Part shown: positions 19,352 through 30,869 of the stretch, piece by piece
How positions within the stretch are numbered: position 1 is the stretch's first letter
Layout: the number at the start of each line of letters is the position of its first letter
DNA from: an uncultured Paracoccaceae bacterium
GTDB taxonomy: Bacteria; Pseudomonadota; Alphaproteobacteria; Rhodobacterales; Rhodobacteraceae
DNA length: 64,000 nucleotides
NCBI GenBank assembly: GCA_905182165.1
Contig: CAJJAK010000002.1
Span: 124,001 to 188,000 of the forward strand
Reading direction: 5' to 3'
Program-made: the position numbers and the translations under genes
The notes under the pieces: model-generated
The model's input: only the letters and a program-made list of their open reading frames with translations
The model's database searches: none
Told to the model about the DNA's origin: nothing

Positions 19352-20185
19352 TTACCTTTTAGACATAAACTTATCAAACCATGGGTTTGGCAAGAATCGC
19401 TTCAGGATTGCAGACACATAAGTCGGAATTGTGATCATGTATTTCGACTTGGGATTGGCTTCTTCCAAAGCCCTTATTAGTTTTTTTGTCACTGCTGATG
19501 CCGGTAATTCAAATTGATCTTTTTGCAAGCTTTTATTGTAAAGGCGATTTATTAAAATGGATTTATATTGACTGGCGCGTGCCGAATTTTGCCACTTTAT
19601 CCATTTTTCAAATCCAATTATTGAGTTATGCCTAAACTTCGAAGTTATAGGACCTGGTTGCAGCAAAATAATTTTTATATTGGTATCACGCATTTCTATT
19701 CGAAGTGTATCAGTTAAACCTTCCAGAGCATACTTTGTTGCAACATAGGATCCTCGCCACCGCATTGGAATAAAACCTAAAACACTAGAGCAGTTGATAA
19801 TACGACCATGACCCTGCGCTCTCATTATAGGGATAACTTGAACAATCAGGTCATGCCATCCAAATAAATTTGCTTCAAATGTCTGTTTCAAAGCATCTCT
19901 AGGTAAATCCTCGACCGCTCCTGGGATTGCGTACGCCCCATTATTGAAAAGTGCATCTAATGTTCCACCTGTAAGCTTAACAACCTTTTTAACTGCCGAG
20001 GTAATAGATTTAGGGTTTTCATAATCCAACACAAAGCTTTCGAGACCTTCGGCGCGCAACCGTTCACAATCTTCTTTTTTTCTACAAGTGGCAAAAACTT
20101 GCCAACCGCGCCTATGTAAAGTGCATGCAGAATCATAACCAATTCCAGACGAACAACCCGTAATTAGTATTGATTTTTTCTGCAT
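19352..20185 (-). CDS. Short-chain dehydrogenase/reductase
   Basis: NAD(P)-dependent oxidoreductase of the classical SDR type, 277 residues. TGCSSGIG (residues 9-16) is the cofactor loop, LFNNGAYA matches the NNAG motif, and the catalytic Ser-Tyr-Lys set is visible as NCSSVLGF and YVATKYALEGL. The C-terminus ends in a basic, aromatic tail (ILKRFLPNPWFDKFMSKR) seen in SDRs that act on lipid or retinol-like substrates, but the substrate cannot be told. Confidence 0.88.
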   Translation of the reverse strand: MQKKSILITGCSSGIGYDSACTLHRRGWQVFATCRKKEDCERLRAEGLESFVLDYENPKSITSAVKKVVKLTGGTLDALFNNGAYAIPGAVEDLPRDALKQTFEANLFGWHDLIVQVIPIMRAQGHGRIINCSSVLGFIPMRWRGSYVATKYALEGLTDTLRIEMRDTNIKIILLQPGPITSKFRHNSIIGFEKWIKWQNSARASQYKSILINRLYNKSLQKDQFELPASAVTKKLIRALEEANPKSKYMITIPTYVSAILKRFLPNPWFDKFMSKR

Positions 20186-20323
20186 AATTTTAAATCACCA
20201 CCGAAAAGTATATTTGATTATCATAAATACCTTTGTAATTTAAGTCACCTTAATTAAGAAACTTTATATTCAACCTAATTTAAAATAGTATTTCCTCTAG
20301 ACCCGTTGTGTTCTGCATTGTAG

Positions 20324-22558
20324 ATGAACACCATGAGTGACAAAAATACCGATGCTAACAAACCAATCCCTTTTATTACAACGGAGCCTTTAAGCAGGGC
20401 TATTGGTGAGCGGTATCTTCAATATGCTTTATCAACTATAATGCATCGTGCATTACCTGATGCCCGGGATGGACTAAAACCTGTTCATCGTAGAATATTA
20501 TTTGCAATGCGAGAATTAAAACTTGCTGCAAATTCAGGATTTCGAAAATCTGCTAAAATTTCTGGTGATGTTATGGGAAATTATCATCCCCATGGAGATG
20601 CAGCAATTTACGATGCCATGGCCCGGTTAGCACAAGATTTTAATGTTCGGTATCCACTAGTTGATGGGCAAGGAAATTTTGGAAATATTGATGGCGATAA
20701 TCCTGCTGCAAGCCGATACACGGAAGCTCGGCTAACCAAAATTGCGCAGGCATTAATGGAAGGTTTGTCAGAAAATGCAGTTGATTTTCAAGAAAATTAT
20801 GATGGCACATTAACTGAACCAATTGTTTTGCCAGCCAGTATCCAAATCTTTTAGTAAATGGAGCAGGTGGAATTGCTGTTGGGATGGCCACAAATATACC
20901 ACCTCATAATCTAGAAGAATTGATTAACGCCTGTATCCATTTGATTAAAGCGCCAAATGCACGTGTCGAAACATTAATAGAGTATATTCCAGGGCCAGAC
21001 TTTCCCACAGGGGGTACAATCGTTGAACCAGCAGAAAATATTCTTGAAGCTTACCGAACTGGCCGTGGTTCTTTTAGATTAAGATCAAAATGGAACGAGG
21101 AAAAATTAGACAGAGGTCAGTGGCAAATAGTAGTCACTGAAATTCCTTATCAAGTGCAGAAATCTAAATTGATAGAAAAAATAGCTGAATTAATAAATAA
21201 CAAAAAAATACCTATACTATCCGACGTAAGAGACGAAAGCACTGAAGAGGTGCGGATAATACTAGAACCCCGCACCAAAATAATTGATAAAACAATCCTA
21301 ATGGAAACTTTGTTTAAGCAAACTGAGCTGGAAATCAGATTTTCATTAAATTTAAATGTATTCAAGTGAAGCCCCATTGATTCCTTTACTTAAAGAGTGG
21401 CTAGAATCTTACGACATGCACGGTTGTTGTTAATAGACTCCAATCTCGACTTGGATAAAATTTTACGATCGGCTGCATATTCCTTGATGGCTTACTGATA
21501 GCTTATCTTAATATTGATGAGGTTATTGCAATCATTCGCCGTGAAGAAAAACCCAAGCCTGTTTTAATTGAGCAATTCAAAATCAGTGAAATACAGGCTG
21601 AAGCTATTTTAAATATGCGCTTAAGAGCTTGCGTCGACTTGAGGAAATTGAATTAAGAAGTGAACATGATGAATTGAGAAAGAGAGCCAACTTAGACGAT
21701 CTTACTTGAGGACGTTAATCTGCAATGGTCACAGATCAGCAAACAACTTCGTGCAACTCAAAGAGCGTTTGGTCAAAATACAAGGACGGTAACCGACGCA
21801 CCCGTTTGAAGAAGTTAGAGAATTTGAAGAAGTTCCGCTTGAGGCAATGATTGAGCGTGAACCCGTGACTGTTGTTTGTTCTAAAGATGAGTTGGATAAG
21901 TGCCATGACAGGCCATATTGATCTTAAACAAGACTTAAAATTTAAAGATGGTGATGAGCATAGGTTTATCTTTCATGCTGAAACAACAGATAGAATTTCC
22001 ATTTTTGCAACAAATGGTAGATTTTACACTTTGTCATGCAGTCAATTACCAGGTGGTCGAGGAATGGGGGAGCCACTTCGTCTCATGCTGGACATTCCAA
22101 ATGATGTAGAGATTGTAGATATATTTATAACTCGAGATGATAGAAAATTTCTCGTCGCCTCATCAAAAGGTGATGGATTTATAATTTCAGAATCCGAAAC
22201 CATTGCTCAAACAAAAAATGGTAAACAAATTCTGAACGTAAAAAATGATGCAAAAGCTGTTGTTTGTAGGTCTATAGATGGGGACCATATAGCTTGCATT
22301 GGTGAAAATCGTAAAATGCTTATTTTCCCAATAACTGAGTTGCCAGATATGATACGTGGAAAAGGCGTAAGAATGCAAAAATACAAAGATGGTGGTTTGT
22401 CTGACGCTTTGTCATTTAATCTAGCTTTGGGGCTTACTTGGAAAGACCCTGCCGATCGTCAACGTACTGAAATGAACTTAGAAGATTGGATTTCAAAGCG
22501 TGCAGCTTCTGGTAGGATGGCGCCTAGGGGTTTTCCACGAAACAATAGGTTTGATTAA
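20324..22558 (+). pseudogene. parC: DNA topoisomerase IV subunit A (multiply frameshifted)
   Basis: Decatenates daughter chromosomes. The first 176 residues are intact and include [18 protein letters not shown] (about 80-97) and the catalytic Tyr132 in [10 protein letters not shown]. One indel near 20850 is followed by a clean stretch (20884-21369, [13 protein letters not shown] onwards). From 21370 to about 21900 the frame changes many times, but the family sequence is traceable: [20 protein letters not shown] and [12 protein letters not shown]. The C-terminal domain (21900-22558) is intact again. ParC is essential, so the dense damage is either poor sequence or a dead copy. Confidence 0.88.
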
Positions 22559-22564
22559 ACAATT

Positions 22565-23221
22565 CTAAAAAGGACAAGCTGATTTGAATACGACACCTTT
22601 TCCACCTTCTGGATGTCTCAGCTTTATACTTTCAGCATGTAGTAATAACCTTTCGGAAGCATTTAGTGCATCTCCATCAGAGTAAAGTTTATCTCCTAAA
22701 ATAACATGACCAGTGCTTAACATATGTACTCTTAATTGATGAGAGCGGCCTGTCGTTGGCGTTAATCGCACCCGGGTAGATATATTATCTCTTCTTAAAA
22801 CTCGCCATTTGGTAAATGCGCTTTTACCCGTCTCATGACAAATTTTTTGTCGAGGTCTATTTGGCCAATCCACTATTAGTGGTAAATCAATCTCTCCTGT
22901 TTTCTCTTCTATATGACCCCAAACACGAGCTATATAATTTTTCTTTATTTGTCTCTTTTCAAATTGTAATCCTAGATGACGCTGAGCATGGCGCGTCATT
23001 GCAAACAACATAATTCCAGAGGTTTCCAAATCTAGCCGATGAACTAGTAAAGCATCTGGAAAAATTTTCTGAACCCTGGAGATAACACAATCACTTAAAT
23101 GCTCTCCCTTACCTGGAACAGATAGTAACCCACTAGGTTTGTTTACAACCATTATTTGGCTATCATGATGTAAAATGTCCATATGTACATCAGGAGGATT
23201 ATATTTGAAAATCTTTGTCAT
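22565..23221 (-). CDS. rluA: RluA family pseudouridine synthase, dual 23S rRNA/tRNA type
   Basis: Isomerises uridine in 23S rRNA and tRNA. About 218 residues from the ATG at 23221, which begins MTKIFKYNPPDVHMDILHHD; the longer open frame to 23302 is hydrophobic and unlike the family. Visible are IMVVNKPSGLLSVPGKGEH, the catalytic Asp in HRLDLETSGIMLFA, WPNRPRQKICHETGKSA (a stretch characteristic of RluA proper) and TGRSHQLRVHMLSTGH. It has no S4 domain, as expected for RluA. Confidence 0.92.
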   Translation of the reverse strand: MTKIFKYNPPDVHMDILHHDSQIMVVNKPSGLLSVPGKGEHLSDCVISRVQKIFPDALLVHRLDLETSGIMLFAMTRHAQRHLGLQFEKRQIKKNYIARVWGHIEEKTGEIDLPLIVDWPNRPRQKICHETGKSAFTKWRVLRRDNISTRVRLTPTTGRSHQLRVHMLSTGHVILGDKLYSDGDALNASERLLLHAESIKLRHPEGGKGVVFKSACPF

Positions 23222-23291
23222 ATTAAATGATTTAACCTTCTGCTTGTTTAGATGCAAACTTATGATTATTATGATGTGCAAGGAGACAAAA

Positions 23292-23702
23292 ATGCACCCC
23301 ACTATTTTAAAAATTCAAGAGATTGTATCAAAGGGTGATGAGGAAGCTATTAAAGAAATATTATCACAAGAAGTTAAGTTCAAACCACCAACCTATTATA
23401 AAACTTGGACAGGCAGAGAACCAGTAGCAGCAGTGCTTGGTCACGTTGGTAAAATTTTTCATGAATTTGAGTACACAAGGATTATGGGTAGCAATAATGA
23501 TTGGGCCTTAGAATTTAAATGTAAGATAGGAAATCTTGACATTGTAGGCGTTGATTTAATTACATTAAATAAAGAAGGACTAATCGATTTATTTGAAGTT
23601 ACCATGAGACCCTTAAAATCTATAAGTGCGTTGCGCGAAGCAATTAACGTTCGAGTAATGAAAGATCCGAGATTTCTTAATTTTAAATCAGCTTTATCTT
23701 AA
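23292..23702 (+). CDS. SnoaL/NTF2-like protein
   Basis: A 136-residue protein with the alpha+beta cone pattern of the NTF2/SnoaL superfamily: an N-terminal helix (TILKIQEIVSKGDEEAIKEIL), FKPPTYYKTWTGREPVAAVL and a strand-rich C-terminal half (IVGVDLITLNKEGLIDLFEVTMRPL). ATG at 23292 is chosen because AAGGAGAC lies just upstream; the open frame continues 5' without a good ribosome site. It is divergent from rluA. No specific substrate or reaction can be assigned. Confidence 0.75.
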   Translation: MHPTILKIQEIVSKGDEEAIKEILSQEVKFKPPTYYKTWTGREPVAAVLGHVGKIFHEFEYTRIMGSNNDWALEFKCKIGNLDIVGVDLITLNKEGLIDLFEVTMRPLKSISALREAINVRVMKDPRFLNFKSALS

Positions 23703-23724
23703 AGATTCATACCAAGGACAAAGT

Positions 23725-26167
23725 CTATGACTTAACTCGCTCTGCTTTAGGATCATACATTGGTCTAAGAGAAACATCTGCTTCAACTCTTAATCCAGCC
23801 ACCTCTATTTCATAGCTGGATCCTAAAACTTCCTCCTTACTTTGATATTTACAAGAAACATAACCCATACCAATTGCACCACCCAACGTATGTCCATAAT
23901 TTCCAGAAGATATATAACCAGCTATCTCTCCATCTCTAATGATTGGTTCATTATGATAAAGTAGCGGCTCCTTCTCTTTTAACTTAAACTGCAATAATCT
24001 TTTTTCTAAGCCACTTTCTTTTTTCTTTAATACCGCCGAACGGCCAATGAACTCTTTTTTGGTTTCTTTTACAGCAAACCCAAGTCCAGCCTCCAAGACA
24101 TGGTCTTCGCATGTTATATCATGCCCAAAATGCCTAAAACCTTTTTCAATTCTACAGCTATCCATCATATGCATACCACAGAACTTAAGATTCATATCTT
24201 TGCCAGCCTCAGCTATAACTTCAAATACATGCCCAGCCTGGTCAGCGCTAACATAGATCTCCCACCCAAGTTCTCCAACAAAAGACACGCGGTGGATTCT
24301 TGCTAAACCTAAGCCAATTTCCACTTCCTGCGCAGTTCCAAAGGGGTTCTCCTCATTAGAAAGGTCTGCAGAAGATATTAAATTCAGAAACTTACGTGAG
24401 TTTGGTCCCATAACAGCCAAAACACCTTCTCCAGCTGTAACATCAATAATAACCACGTTATAATTAAACGCATGTCGTGTCATCCAAGTTTGGTCCGCTA
24501 ACCGAGTGGCAGCGGGTGTTACAACAATATAAGAGGTTTCAGCAAGGCGCGTTACTGTAATGTCCGCCTCTATACCGCCATCTTCATTTAAAAATTGTGT
24601 GTAGACAATTTTTCCAATTTGAACGTCACAGTCAGCACCCGCAATATAATTTAAGAAACAACAAGCATCAGCACCTTCCACTTTAATTTTTCCAAATGAA
24701 GACATATCATAAATACCAATATCTTCCCGGACAGCTCGATGCTCACTAGCTGAGTTATCAAAGAAATTTTGACGCTTCCAACTATATTCATATTCTGGCT
24801 TTTGACCTTTCTGCATACCAATTAGCCCGCTCCCATCCAGCCAATTCGCCCATTACTGCTCCTTTATCAAGAAGCTGTGAGTGAAAAGGTGTTCTACGAA
24901 TATTTCGAGCCGTCTTTTTTTGTAAAAATGGAAAATGGTCAGCGTATAATAGTCCTAGAGTTTCTTTGGATCTTTCAAACAAATATTTTTTATTACCTTG
25001 GAACGGCTGCATTCTTGATATATCTACATCTCCCAAATCAAACGGCTTTTCTCCACTATCCATCCATTCAGCTAATGCCATTCCAGCACCACCAGCTGAT
25101 TGTATTCCAATTGAATTAAAGCCAGCAGCCACCCAAAAATTATCTAATTCTGGCGCCAATCCTAAATGATATGCATCATCAGGTGTAAAACTCTCAGGAC
25201 CATTAAAAAATGTCTGAATACCTGCTTCAGCAAGCATAGGCATGCGCTCACATGCAGCTTCTAATATTGGCTCAAAATGATCAAAGTCTTCTGGCAATTG
25301 GTCAAATTCAAAATCAGTCGGAATGCCATTCATACCCCAAGGCTTTGATACTGGCTCAAATGCACCCAATAAGAATTTACCCGCATCTTCTTTATAATAA
25401 GCGCATTCATCTGGCACACGAAGGACAGGCATCTGTGTCAAGCCTTCTACTGGCTCTGTAACTATATAAAAATGTTCACATGCATGTAAGGGGACATTTG
25501 TGTTCATCATTTTCCCCACACTGTGACCCCACATACCTGCGCAATTTATAACAATTTCCGCCTCAACGCTTCCAATATCTTCGCCTTGCTTCCATTGCAC
25601 CTCAGTTATTCGGCGGCCATTTTTAACAAATCCAGTTACACCTGTATTTTGAATAATAGTTCCACCATTTTGCCTGGCACCTTTAGCCAAAGCTAACGCA
25701 ATATTGGCTGGATCACCTTGGCCATCAAGTGGCAACCAGACACCAGCTGTTACATCTTCAATATTTAGATATTGATATTTTTCTTTAACTTCCTTTGGTG
25801 ATATCTCTTCCACCTCAACGCCAAAGGCACGTGCCATTGATGCTTGTCTGTAAATCTCTTCTTTTCGCTCTTCAGTGAGAGCAACAGTTATTGAACCACA
25901 GCGTCTAAATCCAGTAGACACACCCGTTTCTGCTTCTAAATTACCATAAAGTTCCTGACTATATTTTGCTAATTTTGTCATATTAGCAGTTGCTCTTAAT
26001 TGAGCTATTAATCCTGCTGCATGCCAGGTAGTACCAGATGTTAATTGCTTTCTTTCAAGTAACAAAACATCTTTCCATCCTAGTTTGGTCAAATGATACG
26101 CGACTGAACAGCCTATTATACCACCTCCAACTATAACTACCGTTGCTTTTTTTGGAACATTCACCAT
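23725..26167 (-). CDS. Dimethylglycine/sarcosine dehydrogenase-like flavoprotein 1 (frameshifted)
   Basis: Oxidative N-demethylation enzyme giving methylene-tetrahydrofolate. The N-terminal FAD oxidoreductase half (26167-24788) has the Rossmann loop VVIVGGGIIGCSVAYHLTK, GTTWHAAGLIAQLRAT (the FAD-attachment region) and YHLGLAPELDNFWVAAGFNS. The C-terminal folate-binding GcvT-like half (24816-23725) has MSSFGKIKVEGADA and FVGELGWEIYVSAD. The frames overlap by 29 bases; dropping one A in GCAGAAAGG yields the continuous family sequence NWYAEGQKPEYEYSW, so one protein of about 814 residues is expected. The ORFs could also be read as two subunits. Paired with a BHMT homologue and a paralogue. Confidence 0.85.
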
Positions 26168-26171
26168 TGTT

Positions 26172-27044
26172 TTAACTCCGTAATCTGGAAGATAATTCTT
26201 TTATATGTGCAGGCCCAACCTCACAACATCCACCTATCAATGTTGCACCCGCCGTTACCCATTTTTGGGCAAAATCAGCATAAACTGAAGGAGTTAGGTC
26301 TTCTCTCGTTTTCAAAAGATCTACAGTAGAGCCTATTTTGTTAAAGCTGTCTGAAATATTAACAAAACCATTCGCATAAGCACCAATTGGAATGCCGCAA
26401 TCAGATAGCAACGGTATTGATTTTGTCACCGCCTCTGGTGAAGAACAGTTTACCAATAATGCCTGTGCTCCAAATTCAGCTAACAATGGAATAACCTCAT
26501 TTACATGCTCACCTGAACGTAATTTGCTTCCATCCTCATCATCAACAGAAATAGCAAGCCAAACTGGTTTTATACTTTTTGTAGCGCCCATTAATCCACC
26601 ACGAGCCTGCTCTACTGAAGACATGGTTTCCAATATGTGAAAATCAACAAAATCAGATTGTTGCTTAGCAGCGGTTTCATAAATCGGAGCGGCAATATCA
26701 ACTTCAGGGCATTTATCGGGCTGATAAGAAAACCCCAATGGACCCAAAGATCCTGCTACTTGACCAGTGCCATGTGCATCACGGGCTTCCATAGCAAGCC
26801 TACACGCCTTTTCCATCAACTCTGCTTGTCGATCGGGAAACCCATAATGTTTTAGTCTATCTGGTAAAATCACATAACTATCTGTTGTCGCAACCATTGC
26901 GCCACTAGAAAAGTAATCATCGTGCACTTGGCGAATTAATTCAGGAGCATCAAGCAATGCTTGCAGTGACCACATTGGCGTTGCTTTTCCGCCTGAACGG
27001 GCAATTAGCTCCTGTCCCATTCCACCATCTAGTATTGTTATCAC
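26172..27044 (-). CDS. Betaine--homocysteine S-methyltransferase-like protein
   Basis: Transfers a methyl group from betaine or a related donor to homocysteine, making methionine. 290 residues of the Zn-dependent homocysteine methyltransferase family. The start TILDGGMGQELIARSG matches the family, and the three Zn ligands are visible: Cys200 in LLVNCSSPEAV and Cys273/Cys274 in GGCCEVGPAH. It lies between two DMGDH-like genes, with stop/start distances of 4 bases downstream and a 4-base overlap upstream. Its likely product dimethylglycine is the expected substrate of its neighbours. A sulfonium or S-methylmethionine donor cannot be excluded. Confidence 0.88.
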   Translation of the reverse strand: MITILDGGMGQELIARSGGKATPMWSLQALLDAPELIRQVHDDYFSSGAMVATTDSYVILPDRLKHYGFPDRQAELMEKACRLAMEARDAHGTGQVAGSLGPLGFSYQPDKCPEVDIAAPIYETAAKQQSDFVDFHILETMSSVEQARGGLMGATKSIKPVWLAISVDDEDGSKLRSGEHVNEVIPLLAEFGAQALLVNCSSPEAVTKSIPLLSDCGIPIGAYANGFVNISDSFNKIGSTVDLLKTREDLTPSVYADFAQKWVTAGATLIGGCCEVGPAHIKELSSRLRS

Positions 27045-29489
27045 GCTTTCAGCCTTTCATTTCTAGGATCCCAAATAGGTTCATCTCTTTGAACAATAGC
27101 ATTGTATTTCTTCCCATAAATTTCAACTTCTACAGAAGAATTATCAAAAGCTAATTCAGTTTTAATCATTCCCAATGCTATTGAAGCATTAACACGGTAG
27201 CCCCAACCACCTGAAGTGGTCTCCCCAACAATTTCACCATCTTTCCAAATCGTAGACATATATGGTGCATCCGCCTCTTCTGCTTCAACAATCAAAGTTA
27301 CAAATTTTTTACTAGAACCTTGTTGTTTTTCATTCATTAGTGCGGCCTTGCCAATAAAATCTTGCGGTTTATCTAATTTAACAAATCTATCAAGACCACC
27401 TTCAAACAATGAATAATCTGTAGATAAATCACCCTTCCAAGCCCTGTATCCTTTTTCCAATCGTAAGCTATTTAACGCATACATCCCAAAAGGAACCGCA
27501 CCATTATCCAATACAGATTGATAAATGCACGGCATATCCTCATTTGAAGCGTGGATTTCCCATCCAAGTTCGCCAGCAAAAGAAACTCGTAGTAAATAGG
27601 CTGATTTACCAGCAACGTCAGCCGCTTGATGTGTCAGCCAGCCCAATGAAAAGTCTGCATTAGATATTTTTGATAAGATATTACGAGACTGAGGTCCCGT
27701 AACAATAAGCGTATCTTGGGTTATTGTTATATCTTCAAAATAAATACCATTTGGAATCAAACTCTGTATTAATTCTTTATCATGCCACTGAGCAGTAGCC
27801 GCAGTAATCAAAATAAAGGATTCTTCTTCTAATCTGATACAAGACATTTCGGTTAAAATTCGTCCACGCTTATCTGAAACATATATCAGGTTCATCCGAC
27901 CGATTTTTGGTAACCCGCCTGTGCAAAACCCACGCAAGAATTCGCTCGCACCCATACCTTTTAAAATAAAGCGCGCAAAACCAGGAAGATTAAGAACACC
28001 ACAAGAATCCCGAACTGCCTCACACTCTTCTTTTATTCTTCGCTCCCATGGCCCTTTTCTATTCCAAGTATGTGTGCTTTCTAAAGAAATGTCATCTTCT
28101 GGCTTGGCAAACCAATTTACACGTTCCCAACCATTATATGCTCCCATCACTCCACCGAGTTCTAATAATTTCGAGTGCACTGACGAAATCTTCTTCTCTC
28201 TTCCCGCTGGCCATTCGTGGTAAGGAAAATGCATAGCATACTCATTTCCATAAACTTCCATACCCTTTTGATTGCAATAATCCTGATCAGTATAATCCGT
28301 ATAACGCCGGGGATCACACGACCACATATCCCATTCGGTCTTGTCCTTCAGTTATCCACTCTGCTAACACTTTTCCTGCCCCACCACCCTGAGCTATTCC
28401 AAAAGTAAACACGCAAGCCTCAAATGCATTAGGCACACCTGGCATAGGCCCAATCAGTGGGTTTCCATCTGGCGCATAGGGAATTGGCCCATTTATTACT
28501 TTTGAAATACCCGCCTTACCTAACAGTGGTACGCGCGCCATAGCATCTTCAATGTGCCATTCTATCCTATCCAAGTCATCTGGGTATAATTGGAAACTAA
28601 AATCTTCTGGCATTGGATCATCTTTAGTTACCCAAGCAGCCTTACAAGTATTTTCATAAGGGCCTAAATTTAAACCATATTTTTCCTGCCTTAAATAATA
28701 ACTACTATCAACATCACGCAATAAAGGTAATTTGTGGCCTACTTCCTTATTCCAAATTTCAATCTCAGGTATTTCTTCGGTCAGAAAATACTGGTGGCTC
28801 ATTACCATCATTGGCAGCGTGCGGCCTCCATAGGGTTTAAACCATTCAGCCACCCTTTGAGCGTAATAGCCTGCAGCGTTAACTACGTATTCACATCTAA
28901 TGTCACCTTTTTCAGTATGGACAATCCATTCATCATTTTTCCGCTCAACTCCAATAGCTGGTGTAAACCTGAGTATTTTTGCACCCAGATCTCGGGCACC
29001 TTTTGCTAAAGCTTGCGTGAGTTGAGCTGGGTCAATATCACCATCATTTGGATCGTATAACCCTCCAGATAAATCATGTGTTTCTAAAAAAGGATAATGA
29101 TCCTTTAAACCCTCGATAGAACAAATATCGAGCGACATTCCCTGATATCTTCCCATTCCAGCCGCCCTTTTCAAACTCTTGCATACGTTCCTTAGAATGC
29201 GCTAAGTCGAATTGAACCCGTTACGTGGTAGTTCATTGGGTAATCAACTTCTTTTCCAAGCTTTCGATAAAGCTCCGTTGAATAACGTTGCATATTCATA
29301 ATTGACCATGAGGCCGAAAAAGTTGGGACATTGCCTGCTGCATGCCAAGTAGATCCAGCCGTTAATTCATTTTTTTCTAATAAAACACAATCTTTCCATC
29401 CCGCCTTTTGCAATATTTATTGCCGCAAAAAATCCAGCTGCTCCTCCACCAATAATAACGACACGGGCGGTACTTGGAAAATCTGACAT
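27041..29489 (-). pseudogene. Dimethylglycine/sarcosine dehydrogenase-like flavoprotein 2 (three frameshifts)
   Basis: A second full-length FAD plus folate-domain enzyme of about 815 residues, broken at about 29410, 29190 and 28320. The start is ATG at 29489 with GGAG upstream, beginning MSDFPSTARVVIIGGGAAG. The following pieces are KDCVLLEKNELTAGSTWHAAG; GLKDHYPFLETHDLSGGLYDPNDGDIDPA; and the C-terminal half with YGNEYAMHFPYHEWPAGR, FSFAGELGWEIH-like VSFAGELGWEIHAS, and SLRLEKGYRAWKGDLS. Each break is fixed by one indel. It is the 5'-most gene of the betaine demethylation operon, overlapping the BHMT gene by four bases. Sarcosine or dimethylglycine is the likely substrate. Confidence 0.83.
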
Positions 29490-29806
29490 CTAAACTCCTT
29501 AATTCAAAATAGGTCTGAACAACAAAAATATCGTTTTTTGTATAAATACTTAAACTAGCCAATAAAGTATCTCAAAAAAAATTACTGACAATCCTTAAAC
29601 AGTTTTCTTCTATTAACAATATCCAAAACCGACACTTAATATCAAAAGATAATCCACATTCTTGAAAAAAATATACCCACTATAAAGTTGTTAGCACTCA
29701 CCATCACCTCTAGCTCTTACAGATTATATTATCCATATTATAGAAAACTTATTCCTTATTGTGGGATTATAAGCGAGATGCCACTCTCCAATTAATACGA
29801 CATGAG
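29490..29806. other. AT-rich intergenic region upstream of the demethylation operon
   Basis: 317 bases between the start of the DMGDH-like operon and the stop of the ureohydrolase gene, both on the minus strand. No open frame or tRNA is present. It must hold the operon promoter. I looked for glycine and SAM riboswitch cores because of the neighbouring genes and did not find a convincing one. Confidence 0.6.
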
Positions 29807-30790
29807 CTAAGTTTTTAAATATTTTTCAGATATCATAGCGATCATTTCAAACATTATTGCTGATGCAATTCTAGCAGTTATCATATTAGACGAATCTTTC
29901 GTTGGCATTAAACAAACCACATCTCCACCAATAATATTCATGCCGCGAACAGAATGTAATAAGCTCATAGCTTCATCTATTAGAAATCCTTGTTCTCCAG
30001 GCTCCAGGTTAGAAACTCCAGGGGCAACGGTTGGATCTAAACTATCCAGATCAAAAGTAATATAAACTGGGCGTCCCTCAAGTCGCTTTTGAATTCTGGC
30101 AATCGTCGCCTCAAGCCCAATTTTACGATATTCTTTCATCGTGACCACGTCATAACCATATTCATAGGATGGCTCGAGCCAATCAAGTGTTCTGGTATTT
30201 CCTCTGATCCCCACCTGTATCGAAGTAGTCGCGTCAACTTGCCCTTGATCTACCAAATATGCGCCCCAATGTGCAGCAGACTTTTTGGCACCCAAAAAAT
30301 GAGGTACTTTCGTAAAAACATCTGTATGGGCATCGATGTGAAGAAAGCTTATTTTCTCCCCTTTGGTTAAGTTTCCACATCCAAGTGCCTGCACTATGCC
30401 ACCTGTAATTGAATGGTCACCACCGATAGAGACTGGTCTGATACCAGCTTTATCTATTAGTTTATAATAATCTGTAATCCGTTGAACACTAGCCTCGTTG
30501 TCATTAGCTTCTGGTAAAGGGACATCACCCAAATCTGAAATTCTTGCAGTTTCCCAGGGGTCAAAACCCATATCTAAATGAACCCTTCGCAAAAGAGCTG
30601 AAACATTTCGAACAGCACGAGGACCCAAATGTTGATCTTTTTCTGTAGTCCCATTTCCCGATGAATGTGGTACACCAACGAGCCCAATGTCACAATTTTC
30701 AAAATTTGTTTCGTGTGGGCAACGGAATAGAGTGGGTATGCCCCACCAATATAAATTTTCCATCATTCGACTGTCTGCTTGGTTTTCCAT
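29807..30790 (-). CDS. Ureohydrolase (agmatinase/guanidinobutyrase family)
   Basis: Mn-dependent hydrolase releasing urea from a guanidino compound. 327 residues. The metal-binding motifs are visible: SIGGDHSITGGIV, FLHIDAHTDVF, and ITFDLDSLDPTVAPG with an acidic pair. The N-terminal GVPHSSGNGTTEKDQHLGPRAVR is typical of the agmatinase branch. It is close to a DMT exporter, an aminotransferase and a BKACE enzyme, which could act on the amino acid released. The exact substrate (agmatine, guanidinobutyrate or guanidinopropionate) is not resolved. Confidence 0.85.
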   Translation of the reverse strand: MENQADSRMMENLYWWGIPTLFRCPHETNFENCDIGLVGVPHSSGNGTTEKDQHLGPRAVRNVSALLRRVHLDMGFDPWETARISDLGDVPLPEANDNEASVQRITDYYKLIDKAGIRPVSIGGDHSITGGIVQALGCGNLTKGEKISFLHIDAHTDVFTKVPHFLGAKKSAAHWGAYLVDQGQVDATTSIQVGIRGNTRTLDWLEPSYEYGYDVVTMKEYRKIGLEATIARIQKRLEGRPVYITFDLDSLDPTVAPGVSNLEPGEQGFLIDEAMSLLHSVRGMNIIGGDVVCLMPTKDSSNMITARIASAIMFEMIAMISEKYLKT

Positions 30791-30869
30791 CTTTTTCTCC
30801 CATGGTGTCGTAATTGGTATAGCGAATCTAATCCAAGCATGATGTGATGCGATTTGGAAGAGGTCTTTA

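Noticed and set aside
24788..26167. Two separate subunit genes for the first DMGDH-like enzyme
   Set aside because: The family is normally one chain, and skipping one base yields uninterrupted family sequence across the overlap.
29377..29562. Small separate gene upstream of the second DMGDH-like gene
   Set aside because: Its frame is a shadow; the same DNA in another frame encodes the FAD loop VVIIGGGAAG of the dehydrogenase.
29490..29806. Glycine or SAM riboswitch controlling the demethylation operon
   Set aside because: Expected from context but no conserved core could be found in the leader.
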